Positions 1 through 10,811 are shown, counted from the stretch's first letter. The stretch is DNA of 22,206 nt from Oppiella nova (GCA_905397405.1 CAJPVJ010000617.1:1-22206); one strand, 5' to 3'. Translations and numbers: made by a program. Notes: generated by a model from the sequence alone, not told the origin.

Positions 1-759
1 ATATATTCCCACAAAAATATGTTTTCTCAATGAATTGATGAATGATATGAATGATAGCATAAATAAAGAAGTTTTTTGTCGGAAATGTTTATTTCCAAGA
101 AATCCCATATTTTTAAGTTTAAAAAAAGTTTTACAAACAACACATAAATACAAATAAGCCGTTCAACACACAACTGTTCGCATCGACCCAATGGCCAGAC
201 CTTCAAAAAATACTGTATAATCGCGGCATAAATTAATTGTAATCTAATGGGGGAACGGGTGATGGCAGAGGGAAGGGGATGGACTAGTATGTGAGCCAAT
301 GGAGGGGATTGTTTCAGGGAATTATTGCCTACTTTTACATAATATATAGTGGATAGCGTAAAACGACTTAACACTATGTGTTTTATATAACAGATAACAA
401 AAATATGTAGTAGTTTTATGAATTATTATTTATACATTCAATACATCTATAGCTTGTCGTAGTTTTTTCTGGGCGTTAAACAAGTGGTTGGAAAACAATT
501 TCTGTAATACATTCGCGCCACCAGTCCCTCAGTGCCAGTCCTATCGCTAAGCATACATCTGCTCCTAACGAACAGTGTATTCAATTAATTGTATTTAATA
601 TTTAGTCTCTTTTTTAATTGTTTTATTTGTGGTTATATTGTATTTAAAAAGTATTAATAATGGCATCAAATAGAGCCGAAAAAGCGGGTTTCGCTGCCGA
701 AGCGCACAGTAAAGTAAGTAATTAGCTATTTCACTGACCTAGTACACTTTATTTAGAAA
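1..759. repeat. Left arm of a large imperfect inverted repeat
   Basis: This arm is the reverse complement of 2709-3470 almost throughout. Base 1 pairs with base 3470, so the repeat may continue beyond the window start. I saw scattered substitutions and a few small indels; for example, about 9 extra bases lie near 570-582 here. The inner ~100 bases, which include a calponin-like exon 1 and the start of its intron, are identical in both arms. The outer part looks like promoter and 5' UTR of that exon. The open frame on the minus strand at 27-374 has no recognisable product. Confidence 0.95.
660..713 (+). pseudogene. Inverted extra copy of calponin-like exon 1
   Basis: ATG at 660 opens 18 codons (MASNRAEKAGFAAEAHSK) followed by a good splice donor, AAA|GTAAGT, at 714. 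The peptide resembles the N-terminus of arthropod transgelin/myophilin-type calponin-homology proteins, which typically read like NRAxKSGFAAEAQxK. No matching second exon follows on this strand: the DNA to the right is the antisense of exon 2 and intron 1 of the opposite copy. This arm is therefore a promoter plus first exon without a gene body. It is identical to the exon at 2755-2808. Confidence 0.7.
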
Positions 760-2808
760 TAAAACGAGTCCTTCTCTCCACTCGTATCGATGTCTTCATT
801 GAGGAGGTCTTTAATCCACACAAGAATTTGATGAGACAGTTGTGGATCATATTTGGAGTTTATCTAATAGTTTAAAGAATTTAGACTTAATTATTGATAT
901 ATTTAGACAATTATGTCACGACTGATAAGGAATTGATATATGAAATCCGATTCCCAGGAAAGTGGTAACTCCTGTTCCGTACGATTACTGCATATCCTTA
1001 TATTGTATTAATTATTGAGATAACAATTGGTATTTATATGAAATACTTGTTATATTTTAATAAATATTGAATACAATCGATAATTGTTTGGATAAGTAAT
1101 GCAAAAATAACTGTCAATAATGTATGAAAAGTTATGCCAATTATTTGCACAAATGATAACTAATTTCTGAATTCTTTGAATTCAAATGAAATTATTATTT
1201 CCCTTATACTGTATTAATAAATAGTAAATCTATTAAATAACATAAAATTCTTGTACTTAATAATTATATGAAATTTTTCAATTAATTTTATAATAATTGA
1301 GAACAAGGTTTCAATTAAAACTTAATTGAATTAATAATAAATCAAATTATAGCCAATTTTCTAATAATGAATGATTTTGTGAACAAATTCCTGTAATTAT
1401 GTCTTATAATTGACTTATTAATGAAGTTATTAATAATTCAATTGCCTTAACGGTTTAATTAATATACAAATATCAAGTTCGTTTTAGGATGTTATGATAA
1501 TTTTTGCGACTGAATGCCAGTTAATAACATTTATCTAAATATTAATAAATGCTAACGATTTTATGGCATTTATACATATCTGGAAATTCCTGTAGAATTA
1601 TATTTTACTATTTTTATCGCACCATTGATAACATAATGACATTTATATCACAAATAACTGATTAAATGTAATATTTTTATGTGTTTGAAATGAATTTTTT
1701 GTTTAAAGGAGTTTTCAAATAAATTAATTTCAATTGGACTGTCAAACAAAAAATATAATTCATATAAATCTCATTCAGAATATGAATGTTTGAAAAATTT
1801 TAATAAAATATTTTTATTAAACAAATACGTGAATAAATATTAATATTTTATAAAACTATAAAAAATTATTCACTTTATCTCATAAATCAAAAACATTATT
1901 AAATAAAAAAAATTCAATCTCTGAGGCCTTAATAAACTTCATATAATATAAAAATAAAATATTTGCTAAATATATAGAGTGGAGAGAGAGAGAGAGGCTT
2001 GGCTTTGATGTCTGGGATGGGGTAGGGGTTCAAAACTTAAGAGAAAAGTTTTTTTATTACCAACTCTTTCACAAAAGACTTTACAGAATATCTTCGCAAC
2101 TCTTCTCTCTTTGTCTTAAAAACTAGTCATAAATTTAGCGCAAAAATCAAGGACTCAAACAATTTTTTTATCAATATTTGCTTAACATATAAAACAATAC
2201 AGATTTATAAGACAAATACAATGCGAATGAGCATATAATTCATTAAACAATTCATAATGAATATTAAAATACTTATTATTCTTGAGAGAAAAGTATTCAT
2301 TTATATTGAATACTAATTGTATAAGACTTTTATGCGAATATTTTAAGACTTATTTAAATTGTAAATTAAATATCTATTTATTATCTGACAATTCATTTAA
2401 CAATTCTAAACAATTCTCTATAGATTTTGAATAATAATTAAATGTTAAAATGAGTTAGCATATTATGGCCCATAATATCATTCCCTATTTGTATACTAAT
2501 TAAGTTTTATAAACCTGAAATAATTAATATATTTGATTAACTTGTTAATTAAGCTCAGAATAATTTCCTAGTATGTACAGGTACACTACAGTACATGTAT
2601 GTATGATAGCAAATATGTTTATAACAATTCTAAATATGTTATTGGTACAAACAAAAATTTTAAATTGAATTGAAACCATCAATAATATGCATTTCTAAGC
2701 CACAGAAGTTTCTAAATAAAGTGTACTAGGTCAGTGAAATAGCTAATTACTTACTTTACTGTGCGCTTCGGCAGCGAAACCCGCTTTTTCGGCTCTATTT
2801 GATGCCAT
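753..2808 (-). pseudogene. Calponin/transgelin-like gene, 5' end only, cut in exon 2
   Basis: Exon 1 is 2808-2755 (18 codons, donor GTAAGT). Intron 1 is about 1.9 kb. Exon 2 begins at 863 after CTATTAG and reads INSKYDPQLSHQILVWIKDL and onward to residues GEKDSFY near 760. This matches the start of the calponin-homology domain of arthropod myophilin/Chd64-like muscle and actin-binding proteins, where an EVLKDG-type sequence normally follows. Instead the reading enters the left inverted arm at 759/760, adds one residue and stops at 753-755, giving 54 residues. The rest of the CH domain and the C-terminal calponin repeat are missing here. The CH family call is from memory; the intron phase (0) and frame fit. 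An intact gene may exist elsewhere, or the join may be an assembly error. Confidence 0.72.
1980..1996. repeat. Short GA-rich simple repeat
   Basis: A run of about seven GA units lies in the AT-rich spacer (intron 1 of the calponin-like copy). Apart from exon 2 at its left edge, I see no gene in 864-2708. Confidence 0.8.
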
Positions 2809-3470
2809 TATTAATACTTTTTAAATACAATATAACAAAAACTAATCCACAAATAAAACAATTAAAAAGAGACTAAATATTAAACACAATTAATTGTTCG
2901 TTAGGAGCAGATGTATGCTTAGCGATAGGACTGGCACTGAGGGACTGGCGGCGCGAATGTATTACAGAAATTGTTTTCCAACCACTTGTTTAACGCCCAG
3001 AAAAAACTACGACAAGCTATAGATGTATTGAATGTATAAATAATAATTCATAAAACTACTACATATTTTCGTTATCTGTTATATAAAACACATAGTGTTA
3101 AGTCGTTTTACGCTATCCACTATATATTATGTAAAAGTAGGCAATAATTCCCTGAAACAATCCCCTCCATTGGCTCGCATACTAGTCCATCCCCTTCCCC
3201 CTGCCATCACCCGTTCCCCCATTAGATTACAATTAATTTATGCGGCGATTATACAGTATTTTTTTGAAGGTCTGGCCATTGGGTCGGTGCGAACAGTTGT
3301 GTGTTGAACGGCTTATTTGTATTTATGTGTTGTTTGTAAAACTTTTTTTTAAACTTAAAAATATGGGATTTCTTGGAAATAAACATTTCCGACAAAAAAC
3401 TTCTTTATTTATGCTATCATTCATATCATTCATCAATTCATTGAGAAAACATATTTTTGTGGGAATATAT
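2709..3470. repeat. Right arm of the large inverted repeat
   Basis: It pairs with 1-759. The inner edge lies 46 bases into intron 1 of the minus-strand calponin-like copy, and the arm continues through exon 1, the 5' UTR and the presumed promoter. Differences from the left arm include about 12 extra bases near 2835-2846 and several substitutions. Because this arm is contiguous with intron 1 and exon 2, it is the likely original and the left arm the inverted duplicate. Confidence 0.95.
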
Positions 3471-4866
3471 ATATTCAGCAAAAACTGTTAAACTAATTAC
3501 TATTTTATTTATCGAAATACAGTACTTAATGAAATTAGTTTTTCTTAAAATTTTATTTAATATTTTAATGGCTTTTATCCTAAAATTTAAAACTTTATAT
3601 GTTTAGAGATAGATAAACAGTATATTTTTGGACAATAAAACAATTGTCTATTATTATAAATAGAAAGCTCCACACAATATTTTAACTTTACAATAATTAT
3701 TAACTTTATTATTATTATACTCACGTCTAATATGAACACAATGCTAAATATTTGTTAGAGATACTTTTATTCCCGGGTCAAAACTCCATGAAATATTTTT
3801 AATAATAACGGTAATACCCTGTGCGTATTCTGTAAATAACAGGGTTATTATAACAATAAATGGTATGCAGATTCCCTGAGAATAGCTTTGATAATATAAT
3901 ATTACATAAACATTATGTAATACAAGGCTATAATAGTTATTAGAGTTTATGAATTAAACAAAGTTTCAATTCTACTGAAATCTATGAATTGAAAAACTAG
4001 CGTAAAAGTTGATAAATATTTCAGTGATAATCTGTATGTAGACTACAGATTAAACTATTCATAAAAGGATCTAAACATTTAGTAAAATATTTTAAAGTTT
4101 AAAAAACTTGGACTTTATTGGTATAGAGACTTGTTATATAAGTGTAGCCCATATAAGGATTATTGTTGTGAAATATTAATCTCTTTTATATACGAATAAA
4201 ATAAATAAATTCAGATCTAGTTTGATATGGACTTTAAAGGCAAAAAAGTTTGAAACATAAAAACATGTTTTTTCTCATAAGTTCTCAATTCAATGCATTC
4301 ATTCGTTTTATTTTATTTCAATTCATCAAAAACTTGTCCAAATATTCAAAATACATGTAAATTATTGAATCTGAAAATTAAATGTAAACGTCTATTCATA
4401 ATATTCATAAAATTTTTATTTTATTATTATTTTTATTAAAAATATAAAAATTATTGAATTTATTCATCGATTTCTAAACATTGAAAATCACAAAAATTCC
4501 CTGAAATACAGTATAATGTGCAATAATATCCTGAAGTATACTCACAAAAGTTTTTTACAATACAGTATATTGTAATACAAAATCAGTGACATTATCGTAA
4601 AAAACAAATTACTTTTTGAGAGAAAAAAACTGATTACATCTTACACTTCAAACAAAAAATGTTTTTGTACTCAAAAGCTAACAAATAGACAAATACTAGT
4701 GATTACAGCATCGGATGAATCACTGGTTTGGTATGAGAAGTGCTTTTTGTGGTGAAAGTCACTTAAGGCTGAGAGGTATGTGTTTATAAAGACATTACTC
4801 GTTTCCCTTAGCCTTAGGGCAGTCTACAAATGGTAACCAAAAGATTAGTAGTTTTGCTGTCATTTC
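3471..4866. other. AT-rich intergenic stretch, no gene recognised
   Basis: No exon-like segment with family resemblance was found. The part near 4690-4866 is less AT-rich and lies just downstream of the TRMT44 stop codon, so it is probably that gene's 3' UTR. I see no clear AATAAA on the minus strand there. Confidence 0.5.
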
Positions 4867-7800
4867 TCAGTGAATATAACGGCATTGAGTGGCAGGTAAT
4901 GGACAGCCGTTGGGATGGCTGTGGAAAAACCAACACCGCTTTGATTTCAAATGTTTATCCGTATCTGTGGTGCCATTTGTGGTGACATCGATGGGTTTCG
5001 GTCGAGTGAACCCAATTATACCTCCGCTTACTATTGGACCGCAAAATAAAATGAATAAAATTTTAAATCAATTTTTTTCGTATAGTGTTTTCCGATGGCA
5101 TAAAATTTAGGGAAAAGTACTCTAAACTATTTTTGTAGGCATTGTTTGGTTGTTATGTTAATCATATAAAACACTTTTAGATTTCATGTCATTTACATTA
5201 GTATTATCTCATCTGATGCCTATCTGTCTGTCAACTACCTGTGCTAACAACCACTTCCCACCACACAATTGATACATAAATTTCCGATTATTTATATAAT
5301 TTTATAGTAAATGCATAACATTTTACCTGTAATAATAAATGCAATAAAAACACTATTCATAAAAACTTTTAAAAACAAAGTTTTCTATTTTATAACAAAA
5401 AATATTTGAAATTACTTTTTAAAATCAAATCTTAATAATTTGATATAAAAGTCTCAAATAACAGTCAAAAGTATGTTTAATGGGAAAGATTTCAGTCGTG
5501 TAATGCATTTAAGAGATAATTAAAATCATTAATAATAAATGGTGTGAATTAAATATTAAGCGGAAATAAATGATAATAAAATTTTCGTGACTTTTACACA
5601 ATACTACCAATACGTTGAAAAAAATCTAAACTTTCAAACTAGACGTTAAACTCGAAACCAAATGTTTGACTGATTATAAAGAATTCAAAACAAATGTCAT
5701 ATAATTGTTATGAATTCCTTAATTATGATCAAACAGTCAAAAAAGGGGTTCAAAACAGATGTTTGCCAAAAACATATCCACATTTAAATTCAGTTTAGGG
5801 AACGGGGTGTTAGGCAATGTATGAGTCACACAAATAGGTTATTATAAAAAAGTCGATTATCTAATGCATGCACTTTTACTTTAATATACAAAAATGTATT
5901 AAAAAGTGTTCCCCAATAACCTCAATGCAAACCTAAACGCGACCTTCACTTACATAATAAGCGATAATAAATACATGAAAATAAAGTCTGACTAATACTC
6001 TCGTAAAAACTATTTTTAAATCATTCATTCATTTAGTCAAATGTATGACTCACTCATTGATTTAAAATTGTAAAATTTTTGCCTTTTATGTGATAATCAG
6101 ATTTTTAAATAAATTTTCAATTTATTAGCACCGGTAGTATGAAGTCACGTTCAATTTATGGAGAAATCATTGCGAAGCGTATATTTTAATTACGAAAATA
6201 CCTTCAAAAATGTGTTTATTATTCCTGAGCAAAGTCTGTATTCCTCCGCATTGGCTCTTCATGTGAGTCAACATATCGGTGGTCAACAGCTTCGGTATGG
6301 AACCGATGGTTAGATTCTCATTGCCATCGAGTAATTCATTGGCAATGATAGTGACAATGGCTTCAATCACATCCTTTGGTAGTCGAGAGCAGTTGCGAAC
6401 GGTTTCCACTTTATCTCTGGGCTTATAGTCATTGAAATCTTTCAGTTTCTCATTAATCAATGTCTTCCTCTTGACTCTCATCTCATTTTCCAGACTTTTA
6501 TCATAATTCCTTTGATCGCAAATAATACAAATCCTTTTCGTGGACGGAATCCGGAGTTTATCTACTTTTGGCTCAAAGCCTAACTGTTGACACACTGTCT
6601 GCAAGTACTGTATGTAACAACTATATTGACTCAAATTAGATGCAGTTCTTTGATATTTGGATCCATTGAAGTCGAATGGACAGCACGGAAGCAGAAAGGC
6701 ATTCGTTGAATGGCTAGAGTTTGCGGCCATGTATGGGATCCTAAGCATAGATAACAAACACATATAAATCACTCTAATTATGTCAATTGGTATTCAAAGT
6801 TCATTAATATTGTCATTAAAATTGCTGTCAATATTGATGTTTATGTGCAAAAGAGTTGTAATCTAATCTGAAATCATAGTCAACCCTATTATTAGAACCA
6901 GTAGTTAGTAGTGAAGGACATTCAATGTAATTAACTTTATGTTCAATTCAATAATAATTATTACTTCATACTATAATTACATTCAATCATTCAATTATAT
7001 TTAAATATTTGTCATTTAAATGGTTTATCAATGCATACCATGGCGTCAACTCATCGGAATGGTTGCCAATCAGCCACTCGTAGTCACCAAAGAGATCCCC
7101 AAGAGATTCGTCGGACGGAGTGAACACTTTCTCCACTAAATCCACTTTCGGCTCATATTTATCCCAAATATTTCTTCGCCGCAAATCGATTCCCAGCCCT
7201 TTGTAGCCCTCATTGGTTAACAGATAGACTAGTAATCCATTTCCGCATCCAATGTCCACAAACGACTGCTTTCTTGTCTTATCCTTATCTCTGGCCTCGT
7301 TTTGCTGTTCCCACAGAACGATAAGATAGGACGCGATCGCTATGTCTTCAAACACAAACTTCAGCGGATCTGTTGTCTCGTACTTTCGCCACATTTGCAC
7401 CAATTGTTGGCCATATTTCCGCTTCAGACGATTGTATGTAAGACAGTAGTGGTCGACACCAATCAACTTGAGGGAGCCTTTCATCTCTTTGCCCTCCAGT
7501 TCCTGACGCATCCATTGACGCAGTTTTGGGACCACTTTCTCATCCAACCAAACATTGGTCTCATTTGCCAACAAATATTTTAATTCAATTTCTTGGGTGT
7601 CGTTGAGAAACAACTCATGACTACATTCGGGTATTACATGACTGTCGGTGGCTTTGGGTACAAATACTACCCGTGCGTTCGGGATATCAATCAACACAAA
7701 ATCAATCACTTGTGAGGTATTTGTATCGCAATCTGTGTTCAAATTCTTAAGGCTTAGCTTCGGAAGCAGATGTCTAACGATGAGAGTCTGGCCCTCAAGA

Positions 7801-8078
7801 CACCTGATTCCTGACAATTGAAAGTCACTTAATTGTTTGCTTTCCGGGAGTTTGCCTTTGAGTTCATCGAGTGAACAGTTTTGCATTAAATCACAGATTG
7901 TCTCAAACGGGTCACTGATTTGCCAACAGTTAAGGGCACAGCAGCCCATTAAGCGCTTATTGATTAGGTTCGGGCGCTCGATGTACACAAACAATGAGCT
8001 CCAGAATGAGGTCATTGGATCCATCACTGGATCAGACATTGTCATCGACATCACACACACAACTAAATCACTAATCAA
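4867..8078 (-). CDS. TRMT44: tRNA (uracil-2'-O-)-methyltransferase, TRMT44/METTL19 type
   Basis: Family role: SAM-dependent 2'-O-methylation of U44 in tRNA-Ser, cytoplasmic. Exons are 8078-7039, 6740-6202 and 5030-4867 (introns 298 and 1171 bp), giving 580 codons in frame. Landmarks are FW..L.VYIERPNLINKRL near residues 25-43, the SAM-binding stretch FVDIGCGNG (residues 273-281), GIDLRRRNIWDKY (296-308), WLIGNHSDELTPW (335-347), LLPCCPFDF, LRIPSTKR, and a C-terminal CCCH-type zinc finger with C559, C569, C576 and H580. The histidine is the last residue. Start: the first ATG is at 8078; in-frame ATGs at residues 10, 12 and 14 are also possible, and all precede the conserved part. The last exon has two in-frame acceptors 9 bases apart (exon start 5030 or 5021). 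The long N-terminal extension of the human protein is absent. Family assignment is strong; exon 3 is supported by frame, acceptor and zinc-finger match. Confidence 0.9.
6121..6126 (-). terminator. Possible intronic polyadenylation signal of TRMT44
   Basis: AATAAA on the minus strand lies 41 bases after a stop (6167-6169) reached by reading through the exon 2 donor at 6201-6200. Use of it would give a protein lacking the zinc finger. In AT-rich DNA such a hexamer can occur by chance. Confidence 0.35.
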
Positions 8079-8382
8079 ACACTAATTCACTTATAGATAA
8101 TATCAGATAATCATTTAGTATGTGATTATTACAGGTAATAGTTCACTAAATAGAGAGTCAATCATTAGTCAATTATTTTTTCAAAAATCAAATGATTAGT
8201 GAACTAAACAAATATCAATTGAAATTCTGTGTCCAATAAAAATTCTCACACAAAATGTCTTAAACACAAACTATGGCTTCAGAAGCGTCGGTAAAACACT
8301 AAATACAAGAGATATCATAAGAAATACAGCGATTATCTCCGGAATACAGTAACGTATATACGGTATACTCTTCAGACGGTAT
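8079..8382. promoter_or_regulatory. TRMT44 upstream region / ISCU 3' region
   Basis: This is a 304-bp gap between two genes on the same strand. It must hold the ISCU 3' UTR and the TRMT44 promoter. A short imperfect hairpin (GTTCACTAA near 8138 against TTAGTGAAC near 8197) is visible. No specific site was identified. Confidence 0.4.
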
Positions 8383-8974
8383 CTACTGGACAGACACTCT
8401 CTGCTGATCAGCATCCGTGGTCTCCGACCTCTTGGCGGCGTCTATAGAGCTCTGTTTGACTTTGTAATCATTGAGCGCCGCTTTGATGGCATCCTCGGCC
8501 AGCATAGAGCAGTGCAACTTAACGGGAGGCAGACACAGCTCTTTGGCGATAATGGTGTTCTTGATCTCCAGAGCTTCGGCCACAGTCTTCCCCTTCACCC
8601 ACTCGGTGGCCAAAGAACTGGAAGCGATCGCCGATCCGCAGCCGAATGTCTTGAACCTGGCGTCAACTATTTTGCCACTTTCATCCACTTTGATCTGCAG
8701 TTTCATGACATCACCACACGCCGGTGCGCCCACCAAACCGGTGCCCACCCGGGTCTCGCTCTTGTCGAAGGAGCCCACGTTTCGCGGGTTCTCGTAGTGA
8801 TCGATCACCTAATGGTTCCCACGAAAAAGATATCAGTGGTTAGACACTCGCGAGTAGTAAGACACCTATCGATTGGTTGCTATATATACATACCTTTTCG
8901 TGGTATAGGCGCTGATTAGCCGGCGCTGACGGTCGCAAGTCTTGGATGAGTCTGCGAGCGGTCGCCCGAAACAT
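8383..8974 (-). CDS. ISCU: Mitochondrial iron-sulfur cluster scaffold protein ISCU
   Basis: ISCU is the scaffold on which NFS1, with frataxin and ferredoxin, builds [2Fe-2S] clusters in the mitochondrial matrix. Exon 1 is 8974-8894 and exon 2 is 8808-8383, with an 85-bp intron (donor GTATGT, acceptor CATTAG), giving 168 residues. Residues 1-27 (MFRATARRLIQDLRPSAPAN...) form an arginine-rich, acid-poor presequence. The mature part starts VIDHYENPRNVGSF. Cluster ligands are visible as C58 with D60 (GAPACGD), C84 (FGCGS) and C127 (LHCSM). The HSPA9/HSC20-binding motif LPPVK is at 120-124. The C-terminus is a hydrophilic tail of about 25 residues. An in-frame ATG at 9061 would add 29 residues, but MFR gives the better presequence. 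It is divergent from ERH. The 5' 77 bases of exon 1 are duplicated at 10790-10866. Confidence 0.96.
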
Positions 8975-9523
8975 TCCTCCGCAGCGAAGATACCAATGAA
9001 TGGGATGTGTGGATGGGATTGAGGGCACAAATGAATGGGTAGTTTGCGGTGTGTTTTGCACTCAAATGTTGATCACAATTACAAATATCCGTTAATAACA
9101 GTAACAGTCATGCGATTAACGACTGTTTGTGTTGTGTTTGTCTCTGCAATGCAAACGTAATGCTAATGAAATCAAAAGTACGATTCAATGTATCCGCGAC
9201 CATATGACTGCCATCTATGGGATTACTACTCACACACTGAGAGATAACGTTACGATTAAACGTGGGGTGTGTTTGTAGTTGTGGAGGGGTTTCGCGTAGA
9301 CGTACAGTAATAGTGAGCCGATAGGGGGCTATGCGATGAAAATACCGCTAATTTAACAATTATTTTAAACGCTATTTACGTATGGATTTAAAGGCCACTG
9401 TTTTTGAAAAAAAAACTTTGACTCAAAGATTGATCACATGTTTTGATTTGACACCACATTTGAGTCGATTATCACTGAATTGATCCATTAGTCTACTATC
9501 ACCCGAACAGATCCTTGTCACCG
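8975..9523. promoter_or_regulatory. Shared divergent ISCU/ERH promoter region
   Basis: 549 bp separate the two start codons, so both promoters must lie here or in the 5' UTRs. The region is duplicated nearly unchanged at 10867-11415. I did not recognise a defined core element. Confidence 0.65.
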
Positions 9524-9998
9524 ATGGCCCAAACAGCGCACACCGTACTGCTGGTCCAGGCCAGTGGTCTCGACACCAGACAATACTCAGACTACGACAG
9601 CCTTAACGACGCCCTCCAGGGTATGTCCGCCACTAACACATGGATGGTATGACCACATATCTAACCCATTGTCTTATCACCTCTTTGTTATGTCTATTGA
9701 CTCCATTGACGGCCGTATGGTTACCACGGATCGATTGGATGACTGTATGGATATCCATTGGCCACGGATTGCAGGCATTTGTCACATGTATGAGCAGCAC
9801 CTGAAGAAGATGTTCCCTTTAGACACGGAAATCCAATACGATTTGAGTCAACTCTTTGAGTACATCGACGCGTTGACTGACTTAAGTCTACTGGTGTTCA
9901 AGAGGGCCACCCATTCATACGCCCCGCAGACCAAGGAGTGGATTAAGGAGAAGCTGTATATGTTGTTGAGAACGGACACCAATAAGTCCGACGGCTGA
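9524..9998 (+). CDS. ERH: Enhancer of rudimentary homolog, copy 1
   Basis: ERH is a small conserved nuclear protein that works as a dimer in mRNA splicing, decay and RNA-processing complexes. Exons are 9524-9620 and 9775-9998 (intron 154 bp, GTATGT...TTGCAG), giving 106 residues; the human protein has 104. Visible family blocks are HTVLLVQ (residues 6-12), a Y-D-Y region (21-25), ICHMYEQHLK, YDLSQLFEYIDALTDLSLLV and KEWIKEKLYMLLR. It differs from copy 2 by 8 bases in the coding region. Four of these form one run at codons 47-48, giving L48 here and K48 in copy 2; the rest are silent. Both copies keep intact splice sites and frame, so both could be active. Confidence 0.95.
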
Positions 9999-10235
9999 GC
10001 GCATGGCTCCCCCTCCAAGAACTCACTGATCTGATCCCTATCTGGTCCACACATGTGTTCGCTATGTTTTTGCATTCATTATGTTTTGTTGCCATTTGTT
10101 GTATCACTACTTTTTTGTACATCAAACAGATTATCCTATTTTAGATTATTATGACATTATATTAATCGTTGCATTTTGATATAACGTTTACTTAAGATTT
10201 ATAATTATACGGTAATTAAACTAATTATGTTTTGA

Positions 10236-10254
10236 AATAAATATTGAAAATAAA
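10236..10254 (+). terminator. Polyadenylation signals of ERH copy 1
   Basis: Two AATAAA hexamers (10236-10241, 10249-10254) lie about 240 bases after the stop codon and are kept in the second copy. Confidence 0.55.
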
Positions 10255-10365
10255 GTGTTAATTGAATTAAAAGAGATTAAACAAAATTGTAATTATTTTA
10301 AGTTTAAATCATTGCAATTTGCATTAGAAATTGAGATAAGTTATCAATATTTTGAACAATTGATA

Positions 10366-10422
10366 CCCGAATTACCTGTCAGAGAATTGCATGCAATACA
10401 AAGCCATAATCAGTGATCAGGG
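10366..10422. mobile_element. Collapsed remnant of the TIR element (copy A)
   Basis: It holds the first ~52 bases of the element at 12245-12911, then two bases, then the terminal GGG, flanked by TA on both sides. It sits at the same place in the duplicated unit as the full element. The element therefore predates the duplication, and this copy lost its interior, as after an aborted excision or incomplete gap repair. Confidence 0.75.
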
Positions 10423-10679
10423 TATAGTCTCTTGGTTCATAATTGCATACAAAGTATTTTAAGTATTAGATTTTTTTAATCAGATTTAGTCAATTAAATA
10501 CAATAATAATTGTATTGAATACTCATTATATCTTTAATAGTCTTATCAAATCACTTGACATTTCTATGAGAATGTTATAATTCATTAAAAAATCGATTCA
10601 ATTCTATAATTAAATTCATTTATCGATAAGTTGTCTATAATTCATGAACTGAATTGCTATCAATTATTTCATATAGAAA

Positions 10680-10811
10680 ATGAAGCCAATATTTGTGGCC
10701 TTAATTTTTACATTAATTGCCTTTAAATGTGTCTTAAGTTTCAAATATTATTACATCACAAGCGATGGGATTATCCATTCAGATGTCAATCGTGGTATAG
10801 GCGCTGATTAG
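10680..10811 (+). pseudogene. PLBD2 5' stub running into ISCU antisense
   Basis: The first 109 bases of PLBD2 exon 1 (signal peptide and start of the mature protein) are identical to 13171-13279. The frame then crosses the duplication junction and stops at 10809-10811, giving a 43-codon chimeric frame. The signal peptide MKPIFVALIFTLIAFKCVLS is intact. About 250 bases of PLBD2 upstream sequence precede it, so it may be transcribed. No function is implied. Confidence 0.85.

Larger units (their letters stand above)
8898..10788. repeat. Tandem duplication, copy A
   Basis: It corresponds to 10790-13279. It starts at the sixth base from the 3' end of ISCU exon 1 and ends 109 bases into PLBD2 exon 1. 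It carries the ISCU exon 1 (real copy), the shared promoter, a complete ERH gene, the PLBD2 upstream region and a PLBD2 stub. The offset is 1892 at the left end and ERH start, 1890 at the ERH stop, and 2491 at the right end. The large jump is due to a transposable element that is collapsed in this copy. Confidence 0.97.

Noticed and set aside
761-868. Open stretch on the plus strand reading like a protein fragment
   Set aside because: It is the antisense of calponin-like exon 2, which explains its composition and lack of stops.
1-3470. Inverted repeat read as a long-TIR DNA transposon
   Set aside because: The arms hold a host promoter and exon, the inner edges fall within host exon 2 and intron 1, and no transposase or target-site duplication is seen; a fold-back rearrangement fits better.
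27-3491. Open frames in both inverted arms (27-374 minus, 3095-3491 plus)
   Set aside because: The composition is low-complexity, the two arms disagree in frame, and nothing is recognisable; they are more likely promoter/5' UTR sequence of the calponin-like exon.
4889-5110. 73-codon plus-strand open frame
   Set aside because: It is the shadow of the TRMT44 zinc-finger exon on the minus strand.
5655-5745. Imperfect inverted repeat in TRMT44 intron 2 (TTTGACTGATTATAA... against TTATGATCAAACAGTC)
   Set aside because: Pairing is patchy in AT-rich DNA, with no target-site duplication or second copy.
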